Of a stretch of DNA of 64,000 bases, positions 1-7,213 are shown piece by piece (positions within the stretch are counted from its first letter, which is position 1; every line of letters starts with the position of its first letter). This DNA comes from Flavobacteriaceae bacterium (lineage in GTDB: Bacteria > Bacteroidota > Bacteroidia > Flavobacteriales > Flavobacteriaceae), in assembly GCA_947488595.1 (NCBI GenBank), contig CANKZI010000003.1, forward strand, positions 1 to 64,000, in the 5' to 3' direction. The translations under genes and the position numbers were made by a program. The notes beneath the pieces are model-generated. The model was not told the origin of the DNA, searched no databases, and worked only from the letters and a program-made list of their open reading frames with translations.

Positions 1-593
1 TTAAAGGATCAGAAAGAGAAAGCGTGGGCAAAGTTGCGACTAAAGCCTTACGTAATGCTGGAGCGGTTCCTTGCGTGTTATACGGAGGAGATCAACCAGT
101 ACATTTTTCAGCAGATGAAAGAGCATTTAAAGACTTGGTTTACACTCCAAACGCACACACAGTTGTGATTGAATTGGGTAATAAATCATACAATGCGATT
201 TTGCAAGACATTCAGGTGCACCCAGTATCTGACAAAATTTTACACATTGACTTCTTTGAGTTGTTTGACAACAAAGAAATTACAATGGAAGTACCAGTAA
301 AAGTAATAGGCGTTTCTCCCGGAGTACTTTTGGGCGGTGTGTTGCGTTTGAACACCCGTAAATTGAAAGTAAAAGCGTTGCCAAAAAATCTTCCAGATTT
401 TATCGACGCCGACATTTCAGCGCTTGAAATGGGTAATAAATTGTATGTTACGAAATTGGTTTCTGACAAATACAAATTATTGCACCCTGACAACACGGTA
501 GTTGCGCAAGTAAGAATTTCACGTGCCGCAATGAAAGCTGCTCAAGAAGCTGCAAAAGCTGCGAAAGCACCTGCAAAAGGAAAGAAAAAATAA
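1..593 (+). CDS. rplY: 50S ribosomal protein L25/CTC, 5' end cut by window
   Basis: Binds 5S rRNA in the large ribosomal subunit; this is the longer L25/TL5/CTC form with a C-terminal beta-rich domain. The reading frame is open to the window edge: codons upstream of the GTG at 24 read KGSERES, which matches the usual N-terminus of this protein, so the GTG is not the start and only a few residues are missing. [15 protein letters not shown] is the typical RNA-binding segment. The tail is rich in Ala and Lys and ends in KGKKK. The gene is followed by a good intrinsic terminator. Identity is secure; only the 5' end is missing. Confidence 0.95.
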   Translation, partial: KGSERESVGKVATKALRNAGAVPCVLYGGDQPVHFSADERAFKDLVYTPNAHTVVIELGNKSYNAILQDIQVHPVSDKILHIDFFELFDNKEITMEVPVKVIGVSPGVLLGGVLRLNTRKLKVKALPKNLPDFIDADISALEMGNKLYVTKLVSDKYKLLHPDNTVVAQVRISRAAMKAAQEAAKAAKAPAKGKKK

Positions 594-613
594 TTCTTTC
601 AACTTTATACAAG

Positions 614-646
614 AAAGCATCGGTTTATTCCGGTGCTTTTTTTTTG
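614..646 (+). terminator. Intrinsic terminator of rplY
   Basis: A ten-pair stem (614-623 with 630-639, one G-U pair) with a TTTATT loop runs straight into a tract of T residues, 20 bases after the rplY stop codon. Confidence 0.85.
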
Positions 647-805
647 GTGTTTTTTGGCTTTATGAATGATCGGAATTATTATTTACAAAAATTTGAAGTC
701 CTATCGGTCGGCTAATATGACTTTATCGTATATAAAAATGTTACCGCGGATTTCAGAAGTTAATTTTGAAAATTAGCGCCATTCGCATATGGTGCTCCAA
801 CAAAA
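647..805. other. Intergenic stretch, nothing recognised
   Basis: The 314-base gap between rplY and ahcY holds one terminator at each end. Between them I see only AT-rich sequence with no plausible ORF, repeat or exact TAnnTTTG promoter. Confidence 0.5.
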
Positions 806-842
806 AACCCTTGCTCCCGAAATTCGGCAAAGCAAGGGTTTA
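802..842 (-). terminator. Terminator of ahcY
   Basis: AACCCTTGCT (806-815) pairs perfectly with AGCAAGGGTT (831-840). The loop contains a second small palindrome, CCGAAATTCGG. Read leftwards the stem is followed by T residues (A802-807 on the plus strand), as expected for the end of the minus-strand ahcY transcript about 65 bases after its stop. Confidence 0.8.
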
Positions 843-907
843 TAATTATAATCTAAAATTATCACATCTAAAGATTTCAACAATCTAAAAATCCAACAAT
901 CTCAATT

Positions 908-2224
908 CTAGTACCTGTAATATTCTGGTTTGAACGGCCCTTGTACGGTAACGCCAATATATTCGGCTTGTTCACTACGCAAAGTTTCCAATTCAACTCC
1001 CAATTTCTCTAAATGCAAGAAAGCTACTTTTTCGTCCAAATGTTTAGGCAACATATAAACGTCGTTATTATAAGCAGCGCTGTTTTTCCACAACTCAATT
1101 TGAGCCAAAGTCTGGTTAGTAAAACTTGTACTCATCACAAAACTTGGGTGACCGGTTGCACAACCTAAATTAACCAAACGCCCTTCTGCCAAGACAATAA
1201 TGTCTTTTCCTTCAATTGTATATTTGTCAACTTGAGGTTTGATTTCAATTTTTGTGTCGCCATAGTTGCTATTCAACCAAGCCATATCAATTTCATTGTC
1301 AAAATGACCAATGTTGCACACAATTGTTTTGTCTTTCATTTTTCGGAAATCACTTTCCAAAACAATATCTTTATTTCCAGTAGAAGTCACAATGATGTCG
1401 GCAGTAGCAATAACTGTAGCTAATTTTTTTACTTCAAATCCATCCATCGCTGCTTGCAACGCACAAATCGGATCAATTTCGGTAACTGTTACTATCGAAC
1501 CAGCACCTTTGAACGAAGCTGCAGTGCCTTTTCCAACATCGCCATAACCACAAACTACCACACGTTTTCCAGCCAACATAATATCTGTTGCACGACGCAC
1601 TGCATCTACAGCAGATTCTTTACAACCGTATTTGTTGTCAAATTTCGATTTGGTAACCGCATCATTCACATTGATTGCCGGCATTGGTAAAGTACCATTT
1701 TTTACTCTTTCGTACAAACGATGTACACCCGTTGTCGTTTCTTCCGACAACCCTTTGATGCCCCCAATTAATTCAGGAAAACGATCAAAGACCATATTGG
1801 TCAAATCGCCACCATCATCCAAAATCATGTTCAACGGTTGTCTGTCTTCACCAAAAAACAAAGTTTGTTCAATACACCAATCAAAATCTTCTTCATTCAA
1901 ACCTTTCCAGGCATAAACCTGAATCCCTGCTGCTGCTATCGCTGCTGCTGCTTGATCTTGAGTCGAAAAAATATTACAAGAAGACCAAGTTACCTCAGCA
2001 CCCAATGCAATCAAAGTCTCAATCAAAACTGCAGTCTGAATTGTCATGTGCAAACAACCAGCAATACGCGCACCTTTTAACGGTTGTTCATTTTTGTATT
2101 CCAAGCGAAGCGCCATTAAACCTGGCATTTCGGCTTCTGCCAATTCAATTTCTTTTCTTCCCCAAGCCGCAAGAGAAATGTCTTTTACTTTGTAAGCCAC
2201 ATAAGGCATCGTTGTTGTACTCAT
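908..2224 (-). CDS. ahcY: Adenosylhomocysteinase
   Basis: Cytosolic NAD-dependent enzyme that hydrolyses S-adenosylhomocysteine to adenosine and homocysteine, clearing the product of SAM-dependent methylation. The 438 residues are full length. Landmarks: [12 protein letters not shown] near residue 56, CNIFSTQD near 83, [11 protein letters not shown] near 159, [13 protein letters not shown] near 187, the Rossmann NAD site CGYGDVGKG near 225, and the C-terminal KPEYYRY that closes over NAD in the neighbouring subunit of the tetramer. It is transcribed alone and leftwards, divergent from the phosphopantetheinyl transferase operon. No SAH or SAM riboswitch was recognised in its leader. Confidence 0.98.
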   Translation of the reverse strand: MSTTTMPYVAYKVKDISLAAWGRKEIELAEAEMPGLMALRLEYKNEQPLKGARIAGCLHMTIQTAVLIETLIALGAEVTWSSCNIFSTQDQAAAAIAAAGIQVYAWKGLNEEDFDWCIEQTLFFGEDRQPLNMILDDGGDLTNMVFDRFPELIGGIKGLSEETTTGVHRLYERVKNGTLPMPAINVNDAVTKSKFDNKYGCKESAVDAVRRATDIMLAGKRVVVCGYGDVGKGTAASFKGAGSIVTVTEIDPICALQAAMDGFEVKKLATVIATADIIVTSTGNKDIVLESDFRKMKDKTIVCNIGHFDNEIDMAWLNSNYGDTKIEIKPQVDKYTIEGKDIIVLAEGRLVNLGCATGHPSFVMSTSFTNQTLAQIELWKNSAAYNNDVYMLPKHLDEKVAFLHLEKLGVELETLRSEQAEYIGVTVQGPFKPEYYRY

Positions 2225-2255
2225 TTATAGTATATTTGTTACTGTAATTTTTTTG

Positions 2256-2263
2256 CAAATTTA
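2256..2263 (-). promoter_or_regulatory. Promoter -7 element of ahcY
   Basis: Minus-strand TAAATTTG matches the Bacteroidota -7 consensus TAnnTTTG and lies 31 bases before the ahcY start. No convincing -33 TTTG is visible. Confidence 0.6.
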
Positions 2264-2356
2264 CACAATTAGTTTTTATTAAAATTGGTTTCTAAAATAA
2301 TTATGAATTGTTGAGGTCAAGTACTTTGCGACTGTAAACTTTATATTATTTTTTTG

Positions 2357-2449
2357 AAGCCTTTTCCTGCTATTCGCTCTATCTTTTTAACTTTTTCGGG
2401 TCATAAAACCCCAAAAAAGTTAAAAAGGATGCCGCTGCTATCAGGGCTA
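2357..2449. repeat. Interspersed palindromic element, copy A
   Basis: Two conserved arms flank a long AT-rich stem. Arms: AGCCTTTTCCTG and CGCTCTATCTTTTTAAC on the left, AAAAAGGATGCCGCT and CAGGGCTA on the right. ATCTTTTTAACTTTTT pairs with AAAAAAGTTAAAAAGGAT around a TCATAAAA loop flanked by GGG/CCCC. The same arms recur at 61750-61825 (opposite orientation) and, more divergent, at 21700-21775. It ends 19 bases before the phosphopantetheinyl transferase start and probably lies in that operon's 5' leader. Confidence 0.7.
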
Positions 2450-2468
2450 AAAATCAAAATTCCAAAAA

Positions 2469-3098
2469 ATGCCGTTATACAAAATCATCAACCATAATCC
2501 CACAACCCAAATCCTGATTTGGAAAATAACCGAAACTTTTTCCGAATTATTTGAAACCCTCAATTTAACACCGCAATCATTGCAACGGTTAGCCAACATG
2601 AAATCTGAACAGCATCAAAAAGGATTTCTCAGTATTCGCAAATTGCTCCAAGAAACCGCACACGAGGATAGCGATTTGTTTTATGATGCATTTGGCAAAC
2701 CACATCTTAAAAACGAAATTCACATTTCGATTACCCATTCTTTTGATTTTTCGGCCATCGTTTTAAGCGATAAAAAAATCGGGATCGACATCGAATTACG
2801 AAGAGAAAAAATTAAAATAATTGCTAAAAAATTCATCACATCGGAAATAGATTTTATTCAAAATAATGACGATCAAATCAATAAACTAACCGTAATTTGG
2901 GGCGCAAAAGAAGCGATTTTCAAAATACAAAACGAAAAAGGAATCAGTTTCAAAGACCATATTGTTGTAGCGCCATTTCAAATGCAGGGCCATACTACAA
3001 AAGCGTTGCTTAATTTTGACAATCATAACAAATTGTTTGCTGTTTTTTTTGAAGAAATTGAAAATTTCACACTCGTTTATGCACTTGAAAACCACTAA
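2469..3098 (+). CDS. 4'-phosphopantetheinyl transferase superfamily protein
   Basis: Probably transfers 4'-phosphopantetheine from coenzyme A to a serine of a carrier protein. At 209 residues it has the size of a two-lobed Sfp/AcpT-like enzyme rather than the about 120-residue AcpS. The diagnostic motifs are present: HSFDFSAIV, then KIGIDIE (Mg-binding Asp) near residue 103, then WGAKEAIFK near 146 with the conserved Lys-Glu pair. It is the first gene of a compact plus-strand run; its stop is followed one base later by the GGGP synthase ATG. The carrier substrate cannot be told, as no ACP, polyketide or NRPS gene is in the window. Confidence 0.85.
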   Translation: MPLYKIINHNPTTQILIWKITETFSELFETLNLTPQSLQRLANMKSEQHQKGFLSIRKLLQETAHEDSDLFYDAFGKPHLKNEIHISITHSFDFSAIVLSDKKIGIDIELRREKIKIIAKKFITSEIDFIQNNDDQINKLTVIWGAKEAIFKIQNEKGISFKDHIVVAPFQMQGHTTKALLNFDNHNKLFAVFFEEIENFTLVYALENH

Positions 3099-3099
3099 T

Positions 3100-3843
3100 A
3101 TGAAAACCATCTATTCCGAAATCCTCAAAGCACAATCCCAAAAAAGAAAACTTCTGGCGGTTTTGCTCGATCCTGATAAATTGGTTTTGGAGACAATAGA
3201 TACACTTATTTCAAAAATAAATCGATCACCAGCAACCCATATTTTTATTGGCGGAAGCCTTGTTTTTTCTAATAATATCAACCAATTAATAATCATAATA
3301 AAAAAACAATGTGGATTGCCAATTGTATTATTCCCTGGAAATCCCTCTCAAATTGCAGACCAAGCCGACGCGATTTTATTCTTGTCGCTACTTTCTGGTA
3401 GAAATCCAGATTTTTTGATTGGACACCAAGTAGAAGCCGCTCCAATTTTAAAAAAAACCACGCTCGAAATTATTCCGACCGCCTACATTTTGATTGAAAG
3501 TGGCAATACAACAGCGGTCGTCAAAGTGAGTAAAACCAAACCAATTGCCAGAAATCAACCCGAAATTGCCGTTGCAACTGCCATCGCTGGCGAAATGTTA
3601 GGCAACAAATTGGTTTATCTGGAAGCTGGAAGTGGCGCAAAATTTTCGGTTCCGCTAACTACAATTGGTGCAGTTGCGCAAAACATTTCTGTTCCATTAA
3701 TCGTAGGTGGCGGCATCAAATCGCAAAATGAAATCCAACAAGCTTATGAAGCAGGAGCCGATTTGGTAGTCATCGGAACGGCTTTCGAACAGAATTTAGA
3801 TTTTTTTAACGATTTTATTAATCCAGCTTCAAACCATGTTTGA
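3100..3843 (+). CDS. Geranylgeranylglyceryl-phosphate synthase family (PcrB-like)
   Basis: TIM-barrel prenyltransferase that joins an isoprenyl diphosphate to sn-glycerol-1-phosphate; this is the first ether-lipid step in archaea, while Bacteroidota homologues have an unclear role. I chose the ATG at 3100 (247 aa) because the longer frame would overlap the previous gene by 83 bases. Family features: LAVLLDPDK near residue 18, HIFIGGSLV, YLEAGSGA, and the phosphate-binding VGGGIKS and GADLVVIGTAFEQN towards the C-terminus. The gene overlaps pnuC by 8 bases. Chain length of the isoprenoid used cannot be assigned by eye. Confidence 0.88.
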   Translation: MKTIYSEILKAQSQKRKLLAVLLDPDKLVLETIDTLISKINRSPATHIFIGGSLVFSNNINQLIIIIKKQCGLPIVLFPGNPSQIADQADAILFLSLLSGRNPDFLIGHQVEAAPILKKTTLEIIPTAYILIESGNTTAVVKVSKTKPIARNQPEIAVATAIAGEMLGNKLVYLEAGSGAKFSVPLTTIGAVAQNISVPLIVGGGIKSQNEIQQAYEAGADLVVIGTAFEQNLDFFNDFINPASNHV

Positions 3844-4459
3844 TTTTTTTTTAAACAACTACAAAAACGTTACTAGTCTGCAAATTATTTTGGAGTTAGT
3901 GGCTTTTGTGTTTGGTATTTTGAGTGTTTGGTGTGCCAAAAAACAAAACATTTGGGTATATCCAACCGGCTTGGTCGCAACCATTATTACAACTTATTTA
4001 CTCTATTTAGCTGGTTATATGGGCGACATGTTAATCAATGCTTATTTTACCATCATGAGTATTTATGGTTGGTACAAATGGTCCAAAAAAACAAACATCA
4101 AGGAAACACTCTTCATTTCAAGAACAAATAATAAAGAAAAAAAAATAGCATTACTGCTATTTTTAGTAACAATTTTTGTAGTTTTCGGCGTCTATAAATT
4201 TTTTGGCTACGCAATCAAAAACGAAAATTATTTTGATATGATTGCATCAGGAATTTTTTTTTCGGGCATGTGGCTCATGGCCATTAAAAAAATAGAAAAT
4301 TGGACACTTTGGATTATTGGCGACCTCATCGTCGTGCCATTATATGCCTATCGCGGACTCGGAATCTTATCGCTACAGTACTTAATATTTACAATTTTAG
4401 CCATCTCGGCATATTTAGAATGGAAAAAAATCTTAAACAGCAAGTCACAAATACAATAA
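3836..4459 (+). CDS. pnuC: PnuC/PnuT-family vitamin transporter
   Basis: Inner-membrane facilitator of the Pnu family (SWEET-like fold), which moves an unphosphorylated vitamin that is then trapped by a kinase. Length 207 aa with about seven hydrophobic segments. The family hallmark YGWYKW lies at 77-82 and the second hallmark ENWTLWIIGD at 154-163. Position 163 is Asp; from memory, nicotinamide-riboside carriers have Asn here, which would hint at a different vitamin. Downstream lies a NadR-like kinase and, 2.5 kb on, a TPP-riboswitch-controlled TonB receptor, so thiamine is a serious alternative substrate (PnuT). The name pnuC is by family only. It overlaps both neighbours, so co-translation is likely. 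Confidence 0.85.
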   Translation: MFDFFLNNYKNVTSLQIILELVAFVFGILSVWCAKKQNIWVYPTGLVATIITTYLLYLAGYMGDMLINAYFTIMSIYGWYKWSKKTNIKETLFISRTNNKEKKIALLLFLVTIFVVFGVYKFFGYAIKNENYFDMIASGIFFSGMWLMAIKKIENWTLWIIGDLIVVPLYAYRGLGILSLQYLIFTILAISAYLEWKKILNSKSQIQ

Positions 4460-6534
4460 AAATCGCTTTTTTTGGTCCAGAATCTACCGGAAAAACAACT
4501 TTAGCAAAACAACTTGCTCAGCATTTTGATACGGTTTGGACTCCCGAATTTGCACGAGATTATCTGCAAAAAAAGTGGGAAACAAAACAACAAGTTTGCG
4601 CGCCCGAAGATTTGCTTCCTATCGCTATTGGTCAAATACAACTCGAAAATGAGGCGCTTTTAAAGGCAAACAAATATTTGTTTTGCGATACCAATTTGCT
4701 GGTCACCAAAGTGTTCTCTGAAATGTATTACAATTACTGTGATCCTATTTTAGACAAAGCCGCCAAAAAACACAAATACGATCTGTTTTTTTTGACCGAC
4801 ATCGATGTGCCTTGGCAAAAAGACGATTTACGAGACCAACCGAACGAGAGAGCAAAAACATTTGAAATTTTTCAAAAAGCACTTATAGACAACCAAAAGC
4901 CATACATTATCTTGTCGGGAACGCAAGAACAACGGTTTCAAAACACACTAAAAATACTTTCTGATTTTGACAAAATTAAGGCAATGGGGTTTTCGTCACG
5001 CGATTTTGTTCAAATTTACAATCATGGTATTGCACCCGAAAATATCGATTATCAATTGTCTGTCTTCAAAAAAGGAATTGCTAAAACCATTTTAGACCGA
5101 CCGGCGACAAAAGAAGATGGAATTTTAAAACTTTCTGAAGAAGAATTTACCGTGTACGCCCATTTTTTTGAAACCAAAAAAACACAGTTCAAACTCAAAA
5201 AGTTTGTTCCGGCATCAGGAGCTGCAAGTCGAATGTTTAAATTTTTGAATGAATTTTTGAACGAATTCAATATCGAAGAAGAATCTATAAACGCTTTTAT
5301 CAATCGCAAAAATGCCAATGCACTTTCTGTTTTTTTGTTAGGATTAGATAGATTTCCTTTTTATGAAGAAATACAATTGCACCTTCAAAAAAAGTATTCT
5401 AATTTCAAGAGTTTAAGCAAAGACTTCCGCGATTTTTATTTTATAAAAGCCATGATGTCATCTAAACATTTTGATTTTGCCAACAAACCCAAAGGTATTT
5501 TGCCGTTTCATAAATATGCCACACACATTGCTAGCCCAATCGAAGAGCATTTGAATGAAAGTTGCCTTTATACTAACGATGGCATTACGGCTAATCTGCA
5601 TTTTACAGTTTCCAAAAACCATCAACAATCCTTTGAAAATATAATCGAAAGTATAAAAAGTAAAATTGAAACGTTATATCAAAACAAAATAAATATTAAT
5701 TTTTCTTATCAAAACACAGCAACAGATACCATAGCAGTTGATACCGATAACAATCCGTTTCGAGACGAGAATGACCGTTTGATTTTTCGCCCAGGCGGAC
5801 ACGGTGCATTGATTGACAATCTAAATACACTTGATGCAGATATTGTTTTCATTAAAAATATTGACAATGTAATTCAAAATCATATCGAAACCATTGCCTT
5901 GTATAAAAAAGGCCTGGCAGGCGTTTTAATCGAATTGCAGACTCAAATTTTTGATTTTTTACGTCTTATTGATACTAATAATTTTGATGAATCGGATAGC
6001 GAAAAAATTTTAAAGTTTATTATGGAGAAGCTCAATATTCAAATCACAGAAGAATATCATAAATACACTTTAGAAAATAAAATTGAGTATTTAAAAACGG
6101 TACTTTATCGTCCAATCAGGGTTTGTGGAATGGTAAAAAACGAAGGCGAACCCGGTGGTGGACCGTTTTGGATTTTGGATAAAAAAGGCAATCTTTCACT
6201 ACAAATTGTAGAAGCCTCGCAAGTGGATACCGATAATAAAAACCAACTTGAAATTTTAAAAAGCGCTACCCATTTTAATCCTGTTGACTTGGTTTGTGGG
6301 ATCAAAAATCACAAAGGCGAACGATTTGATTTGACTCAGTTTATCGACAAAAATAGCGGTTTTATTGTAGAGAAAAACAAAAACGGCAAACCATTAAAAG
6401 CCTTCGAATTGCCTGGCTTGTGGAATGGTGCCATGGCAAAGTGGACTACCATTTTCGTACAGGTGCCTTTGATAACATTTAATCCTGTGAAAACAGTAAA
6501 TGATTTATTAAAACCCGCGCACCAGCCACAATAA
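4420..6534 (+). CDS. NadR-like nucleoside kinase fused to DUF4301
   Basis: A 704-residue protein in two parts. Residues 1 to about 187 are a P-loop kinase like the ribosylnicotinamide kinase domain of NadR: Walker A GPESTGKTT at 19-27, TPEFARDY at 41-48 and FCDTN near 88. Residues about 189-704 are DUF4301, a family of unknown function, with RPGGHGALID near 457 and KNEGEPGGGPFW near 573. The ATG at 4420 was chosen because the P-loop follows 18 residues later; it overlaps pnuC by 40 bases. In relatives, as I recall, the two parts are separate adjacent genes; Met189 (ATG at 4984) may be the old DUF4301 start. The kinase presumably traps the vitamin imported by the Pnu protein. The role of DUF4301 is unknown. 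Confidence 0.82.
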   Translation: MEKNLKQQVTNTIKIAFFGPESTGKTTLAKQLAQHFDTVWTPEFARDYLQKKWETKQQVCAPEDLLPIAIGQIQLENEALLKANKYLFCDTNLLVTKVFSEMYYNYCDPILDKAAKKHKYDLFFLTDIDVPWQKDDLRDQPNERAKTFEIFQKALIDNQKPYIILSGTQEQRFQNTLKILSDFDKIKAMGFSSRDFVQIYNHGIAPENIDYQLSVFKKGIAKTILDRPATKEDGILKLSEEEFTVYAHFFETKKTQFKLKKFVPASGAASRMFKFLNEFLNEFNIEEESINAFINRKNANALSVFLLGLDRFPFYEEIQLHLQKKYSNFKSLSKDFRDFYFIKAMMSSKHFDFANKPKGILPFHKYATHIASPIEEHLNESCLYTNDGITANLHFTVSKNHQQSFENIIESIKSKIETLYQNKININFSYQNTATDTIAVDTDNNPFRDENDRLIFRPGGHGALIDNLNTLDADIVFIKNIDNVIQNHIETIALYKKGLAGVLIELQTQIFDFLRLIDTNNFDESDSEKILKFIMEKLNIQITEEYHKYTLENKIEYLKTVLYRPIRVCGMVKNEGEPGGGPFWILDKKGNLSLQIVEASQVDTDNKNQLEILKSATHFNPVDLVCGIKNHKGERFDLTQFIDKNSGFIVEKNKNGKPLKAFELPGLWNGAMAKWTTIFVQVPLITFNPVKTVNDLLKPAHQPQ

Positions 6535-6944
6535 TGGAAATAAATAGATTACTTGCAGAACTACAATATAAAGCTATTAGGAGTTCAGGTGCTGGCGGAC
6601 AAAATGTGAACAAAGTGTCATCAAAAGTGGTTTTAACTTTTGATTTGAATGCTTCTGTAGCACTTTCGGAATTCGAAAAAGAATTAATATTCAAAAATCT
6701 ATTGGCACGACTAACTACCGATAACGTATTGATTTTAAATTGCGATGAAGATCGAAGCCAACTTAAAAACAAAGCTATTGTTACCAAACGGTTTATGGAT
6801 ATTATTAAAAGAGCTTTGGTTGTTCCGAAAATTCGCAAAGCAACCAAAGTTCCAAAATCAATGATAAGAAAACGCTTGAAAGACAAAAAAAACCTTTCCG
6901 ACACCAAAAATTCGCGAAAAAAACCTGATTTAGACAATTGTTAA
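6534..6944 (+). CDS. arfB: Ribosome-rescue peptidyl-tRNA hydrolase ArfB (YaeJ-like)
   Basis: Hydrolyses peptidyl-tRNA on ribosomes stalled at mRNA ends. The protein is 136 aa, far shorter than RF1/RF2. It carries the release-factor domain with SSGAGGQNVNK, the catalytic GGQ being at residues 21-23, and a basic C-terminal tail (KSMIRKRLKDKK and SRKKP) of the type that enters the empty mRNA channel. It lacks the stop-codon-reading domains. Start and the upstream stop share one base in TAATG, so translation is probably coupled to the kinase-DUF4301 gene. Confidence 0.92.
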   Translation: MEINRLLAELQYKAIRSSGAGGQNVNKVSSKVVLTFDLNASVALSEFEKELIFKNLLARLTTDNVLILNCDEDRSQLKNKAIVTKRFMDIIKRALVVPKIRKATKVPKSMIRKRLKDKKNLSDTKNSRKKPDLDNC

Positions 6945-6983
6945 TTAGCAGTTGTTAATTGTCAATTATCAATTAACAATTGT

Positions 6984-6991
6984 TATATTTG
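6984..6991 (+). promoter_or_regulatory. Promoter -7 element for riboswitch/TonB receptor
   Basis: TATATTTG fits TAnnTTTG. Transcription would begin about at the first base of the TPP riboswitch, so the receptor appears to have its own transcript. The inverted repeats at 6936-6982 (CAATTGTTAATT with AATTAACAATTG) just upstream could end the arfB transcript. Confidence 0.6.
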
Positions 6992-6993
6992 TC

Positions 6994-7076
6994 CTGTCTC
7001 AAAGGGGTGCTCTAAATAACGAGCTGAGATTATACCCAAAGAACCTGGGCAGGTAATGCTGCCAAGGGAAGGCCGA
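6994..7076 (+). promoter_or_regulatory. TPP (THI-box) riboswitch
   Basis: The thiamine pyrophosphate aptamer is recognisable by its conserved blocks in order: GGGGTGCT (7004-7011), GCTGAGATTATACCC (7023-7037), GAACCTGGGCAGGTAATGC (7041-7059) and the closing AAGGGAAGG. It lies in the leader of the TonB-dependent receptor, with 137 bases to that gene. A hairpin AAAATGT...ACATTTT (7084-7104) just after it could be part of the expression platform, but it has only a short T run, so termination versus translational control is open. It indicates repression of the receptor when TPP is plentiful. Confidence 0.92.
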
Positions 7077-7213
7077 AAAATAAAAAATGTCAATTGAACA
7101 TTTTGGCGAAAAAGCAAGCAGGCGCCGCACGCAATTTCGCTACATCAAGCCAAAAATTATTTATTATTTTAACCAAAGAATAATTACCCCTTTTATTCGT
7201 AACACTTTTACGA

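Noticed and set aside
908..2224. SAH or SAM riboswitch before ahcY
   Set aside because: The 31-base stretch between promoter match and ATG is too short for an aptamer and shows no conserved blocks.
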